A program made the position numbers and the translations under genes. The notes beneath the pieces are model-generated. The model was not told the origin of the DNA and made no database searches. It was given only the letters and a program-made list of their open reading frames with translations. A DNA stretch of 64,000 nt, taken from NCBI RefSeq assembly GCF_028993635.1, contig NZ_CP118631.1, forward strand, positions 2,480,001-2,544,000, written 5' to 3'. Origin of the DNA: Mucilaginibacter sp. SJ (GTDB lineage Bacteria > Bacteroidota > Bacteroidia > Sphingobacteriales > Sphingobacteriaceae). Shown one piece after another: positions 25,707 through 33,489 of the stretch (the stretch's first letter is position 1; each line of letters opens with the position of its first letter).

Positions 25707-27287
25707 ATGAAATTAAAACTGATAGGTACCTTACTCCTATTGTCGGCCCTTGGCGTACAGGCCCAGCAAAAAATCATCCCGCTTTACCCCGGCGCAGCTC
25801 CCGGTTCTGAAAACTGGACCTGGAACGAGGGCGAAAGCGACAGCAACGCGTTTAATACCAAAGTAGTTTATAATGTTACGCACCCTTCCCTGGGTGTTTT
25901 CCTGCCCGATTCATCCATCGCTACCGGCACCGCGGTGGTTATTTGCCCGGGTGGCGGCTTCCATACCCTGTCAATCAACAGCGAGGGTTATGACGTAGCA
26001 AAATGGCTTAATAAACAGGGCGTGGCCTGCTTTGTATTGAAATACAGGTTGGCTCACAGTTTAACTAACGATCCGGTAAAAGAATTGGTAGCCAAAATGA
26101 GTCAGAAGGATTTCCCTAAACAGGTAGCGCCGGTTATTCCGCTGGCTATCGCTGACGCGCATGCAGCGCTGACTTATGTGCGTGAACATGCCTCCGAATA
26201 CCATGTTTCTCCGCAACGAATCGGGATCATGGGCTTTTCGGCAGGCGGCACACTGGCCGGTGCCGCAGCTTTCAATTACACCGCAGCTAACAAACCCGAT
26301 TTCGACGCGCCTATTTATGCATACGTGCCTCCAGAGCTGATCTCAAAAATCCCTGACGATGCGCCGCCGATGTTTATAGCTGCAGCTACTGATGACCAGC
26401 TCGGCCTTGCGCCGCACAGTATTGAGCTTTATAGCAAATGGCTGGCATCAAAACATAGCGCCGAGCTGCATATGTACGCTAAAGGAGGCCACGGTTTTGG
26501 CATGCGCAAACAAAGCCTGCCTACCGACAACTGGATAGACCGCTTTAACGACTGGCTCGATCTGAAAGGTTTTTTAAAACCCATAGACCCTAAAGTAAAA
26601 TCAGTTAAAGAAAGGGCCGATCAATGGGAAGCCTACCATAAGCAATGGGAAGATGCATTTCATAAAGACTGGGCAAACATGACCCGTTACAAGGCCGATA
26701 ATGAAAAGGTAAAAGCATCAGCCCCAAACCCTAAAAGTGTAGTTTATATGGGCGATTCCATTACAGATTTCTGGATCAGCAGGGATTCAACCTTCTGGAG
26801 CGGTAAACCATATTTTGACCGCGGCATCAGCGGACAAACCACCACCCAAATGCTGGTGCGTTTTCGTGAGGATGTGATAGATCTGAAACCTGGCGCCGTG
26901 GTGATCCTGGCAGGAATAAATGACATCGCCCAAAATAACGGTCCGATAGCTATTGAAGATATTTTTGGCAATATCCAATCCATGGCATTGCTGGCCAAAG
27001 CTGCCAATATTAAAGTGGTGTTATGTTCAGTACTGCCCGCCTATGCCTTTCCATGGCGTCCCGGTATGGAACCTGCGCAAAAAGTGGTGCAGCTTAACGC
27101 CATGATTAAAGCCTTTGCCGATGCCAACAAAATGGTTTATGTAGATTACCATAGCGCCATGGCCGACGAGCGCAAGGGTTTGCCGAAAAATTTAGCCGCT
27201 GACGGCGTGCACCCTACTGTTGAAGGGTACAGGGTAATGGAGCCATTGGTTGAAAAGGGTATTGCGGAAGCGTTGAAGAGGAAGTAA
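25707..27287 (+). CDS. Fused esterase: alpha/beta hydrolase domain plus SGNH/GDSL domain
   Basis: A 526-residue secreted protein (signal ending in GVQAQ). Residues ~30-290 are an alpha/beta hydrolase of the acetyl-xylan/feruloyl esterase type: oxyanion region ICPGGGFHTLS, nucleophile GFSAGG near residue 177, late His in GGHGFGM. Residues ~340-525 are an SGNH hydrolase with GDSITDFW, GISGQTT, GINDIAQN and DGVHPTVEGY. A lysine-rich linker (EERADQ-type, near 295-335) joins them. Both halves keep complete catalytic blocks, so the protein may be a dual deacetylase. It is not near a SusCD pair. Confidence 0.85.
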   Translation: MKLKLIGTLLLLSALGVQAQQKIIPLYPGAAPGSENWTWNEGESDSNAFNTKVVYNVTHPSLGVFLPDSSIATGTAVVICPGGGFHTLSINSEGYDVAKWLNKQGVACFVLKYRLAHSLTNDPVKELVAKMSQKDFPKQVAPVIPLAIADAHAALTYVREHASEYHVSPQRIGIMGFSAGGTLAGAAAFNYTAANKPDFDAPIYAYVPPELISKIPDDAPPMFIAAATDDQLGLAPHSIELYSKWLASKHSAELHMYAKGGHGFGMRKQSLPTDNWIDRFNDWLDLKGFLKPIDPKVKSVKERADQWEAYHKQWEDAFHKDWANMTRYKADNEKVKASAPNPKSVVYMGDSITDFWISRDSTFWSGKPYFDRGISGQTTTQMLVRFREDVIDLKPGAVVILAGINDIAQNNGPIAIEDIFGNIQSMALLAKAANIKVVLCSVLPAYAFPWRPGMEPAQKVVQLNAMIKAFADANKMVYVDYHSAMADERKGLPKNLAADGVHPTVEGYRVMEPLVEKGIAEALKRK

Positions 27288-27357
27288 GCCCGATAAACTT
27301 TAGCAGTTCATGTTGAGTTTCGAATCTGGCGAACTTTCGGGGTGCAATGATAAGCCG

Positions 27358-27396
27358 GACAGACTTGCGAAGTTTTAAGAACTTCGCAAGTCTGTC
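27358..27396. terminator. 17-bp perfect hairpin, terminator or repeat (CTTGCGAAGTT family)
   Basis: Arms 27358-27374 and 27380-27396 are exactly complementary with a five-base TTAAG loop, followed by TTCT. It lies 70 bp after the fused esterase. The core matches the hairpin at 53705-53737, so it may be a dispersed repeat that also terminates transcription. Confidence 0.6.
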
Positions 27397-27405
27397 TTCT
27401 ACAAC

Positions 27406-27561
27406 ATGGCCCGAGGACACACATTTAAAACCGGTAAGCAAATACCTTCTTTTAAAAATGTTGATGTTTTTAATTTAGTAAATCGCATATTGGGACTTAA
27501 ATACAGTGGCAAAGTTGATGGCACAGATCAACTTGCCGATGAAATCCTCATAAAAAAATAG
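27406..27561 (+). CDS. Possible small protein, 51 residues
   Basis: An ATG at 27406 opens a frame of 51 codons that reads MARGHTFKTGKQIPSFKNVD and ends EILIKK before TAG at 27559. The composition is protein-like, with alternating hydrophobic and charged residues, and the stop is 9 bp before the next gene. It starts just after a hairpin, and the frame upstream is closed by a stop inside that hairpin. It could equally be the 3' remnant of a lost gene. I recognise no family. Confidence 0.35.
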   Translation: MARGHTFKTGKQIPSFKNVDVFNLVNRILGLKYSGKVDGTDQLADEILIKK

Positions 27562-27570
27562 AAGATCCCC

Positions 27571-28074
27571 ATGAAAAACTTATTCAAGCTCCTGATCATC
27601 ATATTATCGCCGCTGGCATTACATGCTCAAAATCCGGTAGTTGTAAAACAACAGGCAACCCTGATGGCCCAAAGCATGACCAAAGGAGATTATAAGACTA
27701 TTGTTAGTTATACTTATCCCAAAGCGGTGCAAATGGCCGGCGGCAAAGAAAAAATGGCCGATATGATTGGTACAGCTATGCAGCAAATGAAAACTGCGGG
27801 CATCAGCTTTGAAAACATTACAGTTGGCACCCCTGGTAAATTTTATAAAGCCGGGAAGGAAATCCATTGCCTGCTGCCCGAAACTATCATTATGGCAAGC
27901 CCTAAAGGCCGTATGGCCATGCACAGCAACCTGCTGGCAGTTAGCGGCGATGGAGGCAAAAACTGGTCGTTCCTGGATATGAACAATTCAACCGCGGATA
28001 AGGTGAGGCAGCTGATCCCCAACTTTAACCCGGCTATGAAAATTCCGCCGGCTACAACAGAGCCATTACAATAA
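27571..28074 (+). CDS. Hypothetical secreted protein (NTF2-like type)
   Basis: A 167-residue protein with a signal peptide ending in LALHAQ. The mature sequence begins with a helix (VVKQQATLMAQSMTKGDYKT) followed by strands, and contains a central LLPETIIMASPKGRM. The order of elements resembles a SnoaL/NTF2-like fold, but the match is weak. The last 9 bp overlap the end of the convergent DUF72 gene. Confidence 0.65.
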   Translation: MKNLFKLLIIILSPLALHAQNPVVVKQQATLMAQSMTKGDYKTIVSYTYPKAVQMAGGKEKMADMIGTAMQQMKTAGISFENITVGTPGKFYKAGKEIHCLLPETIIMASPKGRMAMHSNLLAVSGDGGKNWSFLDMNNSTADKVRQLIPNFNPAMKIPPATTEPLQ

Positions 28075-29004
28075 CAGCGAGGTTTGGGCGGTTGGCTTAT
28101 TATCGTCTCTCTGGATAAATTGCGGGCGCATTAGTTTTGCGCCCAAAGCGTCGTTTAGTTTTTCAACCACATAATCGGCAAGTTCCGGTGAGTAGCGCTC
28201 ATCATGCTGGTGCATAAAAAACCATACCGATTTAAGGCCTTGATCTTTCCAGTTTTTGATCCGCTCAACCCATTCATCAACGCGGGCATAATCTGTTGGG
28301 TGCAGGCTGTTACCTACAAAACGGATAAAGGCGTGGGGTGTAGGTAATGCCATATGCACCACATCGCGGCGGCCGCTGGCATCAGTTATGATAGAGCCAA
28401 TATTCAGATCGCGGAAAAGATTAAATACCCTGTGGCGGTTTTCGGCAACGGCAAACCAGTCTTTATGGCGCAGTTCAACAAATACGGGAATATCTTTTGG
28501 TAGTTGTTCAAGATAGGCTTTAAGCTCCGGAAAACTCTTTGGTGTGTAATTATCGCTCAACTGCAAAAACAGCGGACCAAGCTTATCGCCGAAGGCCAAA
28601 ATGCCTTCATAATATGTGGTCGTGATATCCTCCGCGTTTTTTAACCGGCGAATGTGACTGATGCTTTGAGAAAATTTGGGACAAAATTTAAACCCTGGAT
28701 TGCTATCGGCTTTTTCTTTCCATTTGGAAATGGTATCCGGACCGTAAACCTGGTAAAAGGTAGCGTTAAGCTCAATGCAATCAAAGTGCTTAACGTATTC
28801 ATCTAAAAAATTGGCATCCTTGGTTTTTGGCGGATAAATTTTTCCAACCCATTCCTTGCGCCCCCATTTCGCGCAGCCAACATGTACCTGCAAAGGCCCA
28901 TCATTTTTTGCAGCGGCAAGGGTTTCAACAGTTATCTGCGGATCGGCCGGCAGGGTAAAATCAACCCGGGATAATTCTTCGTCCGTTACTCTACCAAATT
29001 CCAT
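28066..29004 (-). CDS. DUF72 domain-containing protein (YecE-like)
   Basis: A 312-residue soluble protein with a TIM-barrel-like fold. The hallmark motifs of DUF72 are present: VHVGCAKWGRKEWVGKIYPP, then FDCIELNATFYQVYGPDTIS, and FKFCPKFSQSISH plus VFVELRHKDWF. The function is unknown, and proteins of this family are widespread. The gene is convergent with the secreted protein gene and overlaps it by 9 bp at the 3' ends. Confidence 0.88.
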   Translation of the reverse strand: MEFGRVTDEELSRVDFTLPADPQITVETLAAAKNDGPLQVHVGCAKWGRKEWVGKIYPPKTKDANFLDEYVKHFDCIELNATFYQVYGPDTISKWKEKADSNPGFKFCPKFSQSISHIRRLKNAEDITTTYYEGILAFGDKLGPLFLQLSDNYTPKSFPELKAYLEQLPKDIPVFVELRHKDWFAVAENRHRVFNLFRDLNIGSIITDASGRRDVVHMALPTPHAFIRFVGNSLHPTDYARVDEWVERIKNWKDQGLKSVWFFMHQHDERYSPELADYVVEKLNDALGAKLMRPQFIQRDDNKPTAQTSLLL

Positions 29005-29054
29005 TTGCTTTTTTGTGCGAAAGATAGTGATTTGGTTGGATTGTATAATGGTTG

Positions 29055-29150
29055 ATTAAGTGAGTAGTTGATTAGGTGAATAGTTGGAATGGATGGATAA
29101 ACAAGAATTAAGATAACCACTCACCTAATCAACTCAATCAACCATTCACC
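29055..29150. repeat. Spacer with TTGATTAGGTGA-type inverted repeats
   Basis: GTTGATTAGGTGA at 29067-29079 is the exact reverse complement of 29121-29133, and shorter copies (GTTGATTAAGTGA, TCAATCAACCATTCACC) flank it. It could fold into a hairpin and end the SDR transcript. Confidence 0.6.
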
Positions 29151-29152
29151 AA

Positions 29153-29914
29153 TTAAAGAAACATCCCGCCCGAAGCCTCAATACGCTGAGCGTTGATCCA
29201 GCGGGCATCCTCAGTGCAGAGGAAAGCTACTATGCCACCAATATCATCCGGCTGGCCTACCCTGCCCAAAGCTGTTGACTTTGACATCATTTCTTCCAAA
29301 CCGGGATGCGAATCAAATGCAGCTTTGGTAAAATCAGTTTGAATAATACCCGGAGCAACGACATTTGCGGCTATACCACGGCTGCCCAATTCTTTTGCCA
29401 GGTATTTGGTAAATACCTCGATAGCACCTTTCATGGAGGCATAAGCGGCATACCCCGGAGTTGAGAAACGGGCCAACCCGGTCGAAAAATTAATGATCCG
29501 GCCGCCGTCGGCAATTACCGGTAAACTTTTTTGGGTTAAAAAGTAAACACCTTTAAAATGAACATTAAACAGGTTGTCAAAATCTTCTTCGGTGGTTTGT
29601 GCAAATGGCGAGGCAGCGTCGATACCAGCGTTATTGATCAGGAAATCAAAGGCAGTACGGTCCCATTTTTCGCTCAGGATTGCTTTTAGCTTTGTAATGA
29701 AAGCATCAAAGGTGGATACGATACCTGTATCCAGTTGCAAAGCAGCAGCCTTTTGCCCCGTCGATTCAATTTCAGCAACTACAGCTTCAGCTTCTTCTTT
29801 TTTACTGCGATAAGTAACTATTACATCAATACCTTTTTTAGCCAGGTGCAATGCAGCATTTTTACCCAGCCCGCGGCTGCCGCCGGTTATCAGTGCAATT
29901 TTATTTGTTCCCAT
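29153..29914 (-). CDS. SDR family NAD(P)-dependent oxidoreductase
   Basis: A 253-residue classical short-chain dehydrogenase. The coenzyme loop TGGSRGLG is at residues 10-17, NNAG at 94-97, Ser144 and the active pair Tyr158/Lys162 (YASMK) are in place, and the C-terminal VAPGIIQTDF follows. Arg36 in YRSKKE suggests NADP preference. The substrate is unknown. A pair of near-identical 16-bp direct repeats stands 59-95 bp ahead of the start and may bind a regulator. Confidence 0.9.
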   Translation of the reverse strand: MGTNKIALITGGSRGLGKNAALHLAKKGIDVIVTYRSKKEEAEAVVAEIESTGQKAAALQLDTGIVSTFDAFITKLKAILSEKWDRTAFDFLINNAGIDAASPFAQTTEEDFDNLFNVHFKGVYFLTQKSLPVIADGGRIINFSTGLARFSTPGYAAYASMKGAIEVFTKYLAKELGSRGIAANVVAPGIIQTDFTKAAFDSHPGLEEMMSKSTALGRVGQPDDIGGIVAFLCTEDARWINAQRIEASGGMFL

Positions 29915-29972
29915 TGTGATGTTTTTTTAATGTTTTAACAATACAAAGGTGCAATAGTTAGGAAGTAAAATT

Positions 29973-30009
29973 ATGGTGACTACTTCAGATTAAATGGTGA
30001 CCATTTCAG
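29973..30009 (-). promoter_or_regulatory. Pair of 16-bp direct repeats (ATGGTGACYAYTTCAG), possible operator
   Basis: ATGGTGACTACTTCAG at 29973 and ATGGTGACCATTTCAG at 29994 differ at two positions and are 21 bp apart, two helical turns. They lie ahead of the SDR gene. A MarR/HxlR-type regulator is commonly divergent from such SDRs, but no regulator gene is present here. Confidence 0.4.
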
Positions 30010-30154
30010 TTTTTTTCCAAAATATTTCTACCAAAAATTCCCAAAAGTATTGGACTGAAACAGCATCAATAAATTTATCAACCTCAAAATCAACAAATAA
30101 GAGATAAAAAACTAATTAAACTACTAAAACTATAGGAATTATATAATTTATTAT

Positions 30155-30162
30155 TACATTTG
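30155..30162 (+). promoter_or_regulatory. -7 box (TACATTTG) ahead of the SAM riboswitch
   Basis: An exact TAnnTTTG match lies 31 bp ahead of the first riboswitch stem, which fits a transcript that starts near 30168. No confident -33 TTG box was found. Confidence 0.5.
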
Positions 30163-30192
30163 CATTGTCAACAACGACAAAATGTTCTTTTC

Positions 30193-30310
30193 ATAACTTA
30201 TCAAGAAAGACTGAGGGAAAGGCCCAAAGACGTCTTAGCAACCTGTACATCCGCATAATGTAAAAGGTGCTAATTCCTGCTCCTGTGCAAAACGGGAGAG
30301 AGATAATTAT
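30193..30310 (+). promoter_or_regulatory. SAM-I (S-box) riboswitch aptamer
   Basis: The conserved S-box core is clear: AGAAAGACTGAGGGAAAGGC near the start, CTTAGCAACCTG, and AAGGTGCTAATTCCTGC, with AGAGAGATAA closing the first stem. The outer arms ATAACTTATC (30193-30202) and GATAATTAT (30302-30310) pair with one bulge, and TCCTG/ACGGGA forms the fourth stem. It normally controls methionine or cysteine genes by binding S-adenosylmethionine. Here no such gene follows: the next sequence is a tRNA-like element and then a convergent gene. I see no clear anti-terminator or ribosome-site sequestering arrangement. Confidence 0.85.
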
Positions 30311-30357
30311 ATCTACACCCCACAACCGATCTGATTAAGTGAATTTTATGGTTTTCA

Positions 30358-30428
30358 AGTCGCGTGACCGAGAGGATAGGTGGGGGTCCGCAATACCCTA
30401 AACGGCAGTTCGAATCTGCCCGCGACAT
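30358..30428 (+). tRNA. tRNA-like sequence, GCA (Cys-like) at the anticodon position, possibly a pseudo-tRNA
   Basis: The T arm is canonical (GGCAG, TTCGAAT, CTGCC), as is the D arm with ACC/GGT stem and a GAGAGGATA loop that keeps the A14 and GG pair. The acceptor arms GTCGCG and CGCGAC pair for six bases, and the anticodon stem GGGGT/ACCCT encloses CCGCAAT. That loop would carry GCA, the Cys anticodon, but position 33 is C instead of U, and positions 1 and 72 do not pair. No encoded CCA is complete; the 3' end reads TCA. It lies 48 bp after the riboswitch on the same strand. It may be a diverged tRNA or a structured leader element. Confidence 0.5.
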
Positions 30429-30459
30429 CAAATTTTTTCCAATCTTTTTTGTTTATAGC

Positions 30460-31905
30460 TTACAAGTCAACTCTGTACCTTGTTGAAATCCGCAGGTAGG
30501 GGTAAGTTTTATCCACATCCGGATGATTTTTATAGTTGCCTTCCAGCCTGAAATATCCGGGTTCGGCACTTATCGAGAGGTCTTTTAACACACGGTAACT
30601 TATCTCATTGGTTATGGTATGTAAAAAATAGTGCGACTTATTGCCATTAATAGTCATGAGCCAACTACCCCGATAATTAATATTATAATAAAATCTATTA
30701 CCTATATTAAAACCAGCTCTGCCATTTATGGCAAAACCCGAGCCGTAATCATAATTGCGCCCTCTATATAGATAGGGATCGGGAGCGGCTCCTAAAATGA
30801 TAAGCCCCGCACCCACCGCAGTATTCACTTTAAAGCCATTCAATAATTTAAATTCAGATAGTAGATTAGCCTTTACGCTTTGCCCTCCGTAAAAGAACGC
30901 AGCATTACGTATGTAATCATAATTAGCCGATATGATGATCAGGTTCTCCACGCTATCCGATAACGAAACGTCCCATCCTGCAAGAGATCCGTAAACACTG
31001 ATCACATTAACCGCACTGCTATCGTCTTTCCCAAACTCGGCTGTGATGGAAATATTGCTGAAAGGTGTGTGCAGATTTTCGTTAGACGCGCCGTAAAGCA
31101 GCTTCGCCCTGCCAAACCAACCAAACCGTCCGTGGGTTAGCAATCCCTGGTTGCCGCTGTTAAACTTACGCGCACCCAGATCAAATTCGGCACTCACTTT
31201 TGATGAATCATCCTGCGACCTATTTGCCGGCCCAACAACCTTTCCCCATTTTCCATCAATAATGCGGTTAAGGCCATTCATCGGGTTAACCAAAAAACCC
31301 AGCACCTCACTGGCTTGCCGCTTAAAACCGCGGCGGTGATTATTAATGATCTTATTCGATAGCCGATAGGTCATTTCGCCCAATACTATGCCGCCAAAGC
31401 TGGTGTTGATAAAATCATTAGGGGCAGGTGCCTGGTTTTCGGCAAATGTTTCCCACAGATAACTGCCCGCCATAGTAGCCGGTACTGATTGCCAAAAACT
31501 AAAACCATTACTCCTGAAGGCGCTATAAAACATGCTGCCGTGATATGGATGTCCAAACTGGTTGGTTTGAAACGGATCATTGTCCCAGGTCCAACTGCCT
31601 GGTTTCAGGTTATGGCCTGTTGTTTTCCAGGAAATCCGGGCATAATCAACGTTGACTATATAGCGATCATATGTCCAGGGCACAATCTCGGCGAGGCCAA
31701 GCTCTAAGGCAGCCCTTCCAAAACGTTTCTTTTTTGCAGGTGGATCTGAAAATCGTGTTATGGTATCTTTTTCCTTACGCAGGTCAAAAATATTAACCTG
31801 GGCCCCTACTTGCTGGCTGCAGAAAAACATGAACAGTAAAAGCGGCAGTATAATTCTTAACCTTCCGGAGTGTTGCCTGGTAAAATGGTAATCCGTTAAA
31901 GTCAT
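30460..31905 (-). CDS. DUF3943 outer membrane protein
   Basis: The ATG at 31903-31905 is preferred over a TTG four codons earlier. After a long signal region (ending VGAQV), the DUF3943 block is clear: PWTYDRYIVNVDYARISWKT, DPFQTNQFGHPYHGSMFYS and the small helical WQSVPATMAGSYLWETFAEN. The rest is made of alternating short strands with aromatic ends and closes with an outer membrane-type C-terminus (YLRISTRYRVDL). The function of the family is unknown. It is convergent with the riboswitch/tRNA-like region. Confidence 0.85.
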   Translation of the reverse strand: MTLTDYHFTRQHSGRLRIILPLLLFMFFCSQQVGAQVNIFDLRKEKDTITRFSDPPAKKKRFGRAALELGLAEIVPWTYDRYIVNVDYARISWKTTGHNLKPGSWTWDNDPFQTNQFGHPYHGSMFYSAFRSNGFSFWQSVPATMAGSYLWETFAENQAPAPNDFINTSFGGIVLGEMTYRLSNKIINNHRRGFKRQASEVLGFLVNPMNGLNRIIDGKWGKVVGPANRSQDDSSKVSAEFDLGARKFNSGNQGLLTHGRFGWFGRAKLLYGASNENLHTPFSNISITAEFGKDDSSAVNVISVYGSLAGWDVSLSDSVENLIIISANYDYIRNAAFFYGGQSVKANLLSEFKLLNGFKVNTAVGAGLIILGAAPDPYLYRGRNYDYGSGFAINGRAGFNIGNRFYYNINYRGSWLMTINGNKSHYFLHTITNEISYRVLKDLSISAEPGYFRLEGNYKNHPDVDKTYPYLRISTRYRVDL

Positions 31906-32158
31906 ATACACTAACAATTTAAAAGATACAGCTACAAAAGTTATAAAGGATGAAGTGAATTAGGTTAAAAAATGTTTGAGCAATGTTTAATTAATGTTAG
32001 GGCGGATATAATTTTGAAAATGCATTGGGCGGTAATGGCTACCAATAATTGTTATTTCCTTATTTAAGTACTGAAACATATTTTCATATATTTAGCATTG
32101 CTTAACCTGCATATTAAGCACCATAACCAGTATAAATTATTGCAATTGCTTTTTACTT

Positions 32159-32560
32159 ATGAAGATCTTCAATATCATATGGGTTGTACTTTTTGTCACT
32201 TTTGCGGGTTTACAGTATAACGACCCCGACCCTTACCTTTGGATGCCCATTTACCTTTATTGTGCCTGGTTTTGCTACCTGGCAGCTAAAAAGGAATTTT
32301 ACCCCATTGGCTATGCAGCCGGCATAATCATTTTTACAGGTTATGCCATTTATAAGATATTTGATAACAACGGCCTTATCGACTGGTTTAAGTTCCATCA
32401 TGCCGAAAGCCTTGTCCAAACCATGAAAGCCGAAAAACCCTGGGTTGAAGAAGTGCGTGAGTTTTTCGGGTTACTGATCTGCGTAGCAGTACTGGCAATT
32501 AACTGGATCTATGCTGTAAGAGAGAGCAAAAAAGTACCGGTTAAAAAAGGAAGACGATAA
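32159..32560 (+). CDS. TMEM220-like membrane protein
   Basis: A 133-residue protein with four predicted transmembrane helices and the signature FAGLQYNDPDPYLWMPIYLY, typical of the TMEM220 family found in bacteria and eukaryotes. The C-terminus is basic (ESKKVPVKKGRR). No function has been established. It stands alone, ending with a spacer that includes a hairpin repeat. Confidence 0.85.
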   Translation: MKIFNIIWVVLFVTFAGLQYNDPDPYLWMPIYLYCAWFCYLAAKKEFYPIGYAAGIIIFTGYAIYKIFDNNGLIDWFKFHHAESLVQTMKAEKPWVEEVREFFGLLICVAVLAINWIYAVRESKKVPVKKGRR

Positions 32561-32601
32561 GCCGCCCCTAATCCCCCCGGGAAGGGAGAATTTTTAAAGT
32601 C

Positions 32602-32622
32602 CCTCTCTTCCGGAGAGGGATT
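32602..32622. terminator. 8-bp hairpin between convergent genes
   Basis: TCCCTCTC and GAGAGGGA pair around a five-base loop; a TTTAAA run lies just before it and GATTTAGGGTGAGG after it. This sequence type is a common dispersed repeat in the phylum, so it may be a repeat as well as a terminator for either convergent gene. Confidence 0.5.
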
Positions 32623-32636
32623 TAGGGTGAGGCTCC

Positions 32637-33485
32637 TTACAAATACGACAACCCTTTAAACTCCCCATCACTATAATAAAATGGCTCAAAGCCATCTTCG
32701 GCAAGTTCACAACTTACCTGCATGGTGGTAAAGGTAACATCGCCAAAAATATTAGCTATGGCCGAGTCGGCAGCATCATGGCCGGTAGCTATTTTGATGA
32801 GGCCGTTTAAAGGTACCAGCCGCGTGGCATCAAAAAGAATCCACTTACCACCAAGATAAGCCTCAAAGCAGGCGTGAAAATCGGCTGGTTTCAAGTGATA
32901 GGCGTACCCAGTAAAATAGCGGGCAGGTATGGTCAGCGCACGGCAAAGGGCTATGCCTAAGTGTGCAAAATCGCGGCAAACGCCGGCCTGTTCGGTAACG
33001 GTATCAAAAGCCGATGTTTGTGAATTGGTGGATCCGCTTAAATATTGTACATTTTTGTTGATCCAGTTGGTCAATTCGGCCACCTGCTCAAAAGGATTGG
33101 TAACATGCCCGAACATATTATGTGCAAGCCGGTATAATTTGTCCGACTGACAATAGCGGCTTGGATTTAAATATGGCAGCACCGGCGAGGGCAACTCAGA
33201 AACGTGGGTTTCCTGTAAATTACCGAAATCGGTTATTTCATAACAATTATCAACCGTAGCTTTGTAGGCAACTTTAATGTTGGGCGTATCGGCACCTACA
33301 TCAAAACGTACCAAACGATTTTCGCCCTGCAGGGTTTGCAGCTCTTCAAACTTAATATAGGGTTCCAGGCCAAATTCTTCACTTATTACCGTTTGGCTTG
33401 GGCTGCGTAATGCGTGTATGTTTAAAATCAATGTGCCCGGCGACCGTACTACGTATTCCATTTGGGTAAACACATCGAATTTCAT
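32637..33485 (-). CDS. Transglutaminase-like cysteine peptidase-fold protein
   Basis: A 282-residue protein without a signal peptide. An N-terminal beta domain (residues 1-100) precedes the transglutaminase core, where the triad is visible: Cys170 in AGVCRDFAHLG, His204 in DFHACFEAYL and Asp219 in LFDATR. Bacterial members act as peptidases or amide-bond enzymes. It starts 4 bp after the proteasome-homologue gene. Transglutaminase-like genes of this type are found next to Anbu genes in many bacteria, which supports a joint role in peptide or protein modification. Confidence 0.88.
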   Translation of the reverse strand: MKFDVFTQMEYVVRSPGTLILNIHALRSPSQTVISEEFGLEPYIKFEELQTLQGENRLVRFDVGADTPNIKVAYKATVDNCYEITDFGNLQETHVSELPSPVLPYLNPSRYCQSDKLYRLAHNMFGHVTNPFEQVAELTNWINKNVQYLSGSTNSQTSAFDTVTEQAGVCRDFAHLGIALCRALTIPARYFTGYAYHLKPADFHACFEAYLGGKWILFDATRLVPLNGLIKIATGHDAADSAIANIFGDVTFTTMQVSCELAEDGFEPFYYSDGEFKGLSYL

Positions 33486-33489
33486 GTTA

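Noticed and set aside
30348..30401. 17-residue frame (ATG at 30348) between riboswitch and tRNA-like T arm
   Set aside because: It could be a leader peptide, but it overlaps the tRNA-like fold, which explains the base pairing better. There is no gene after it to be controlled.
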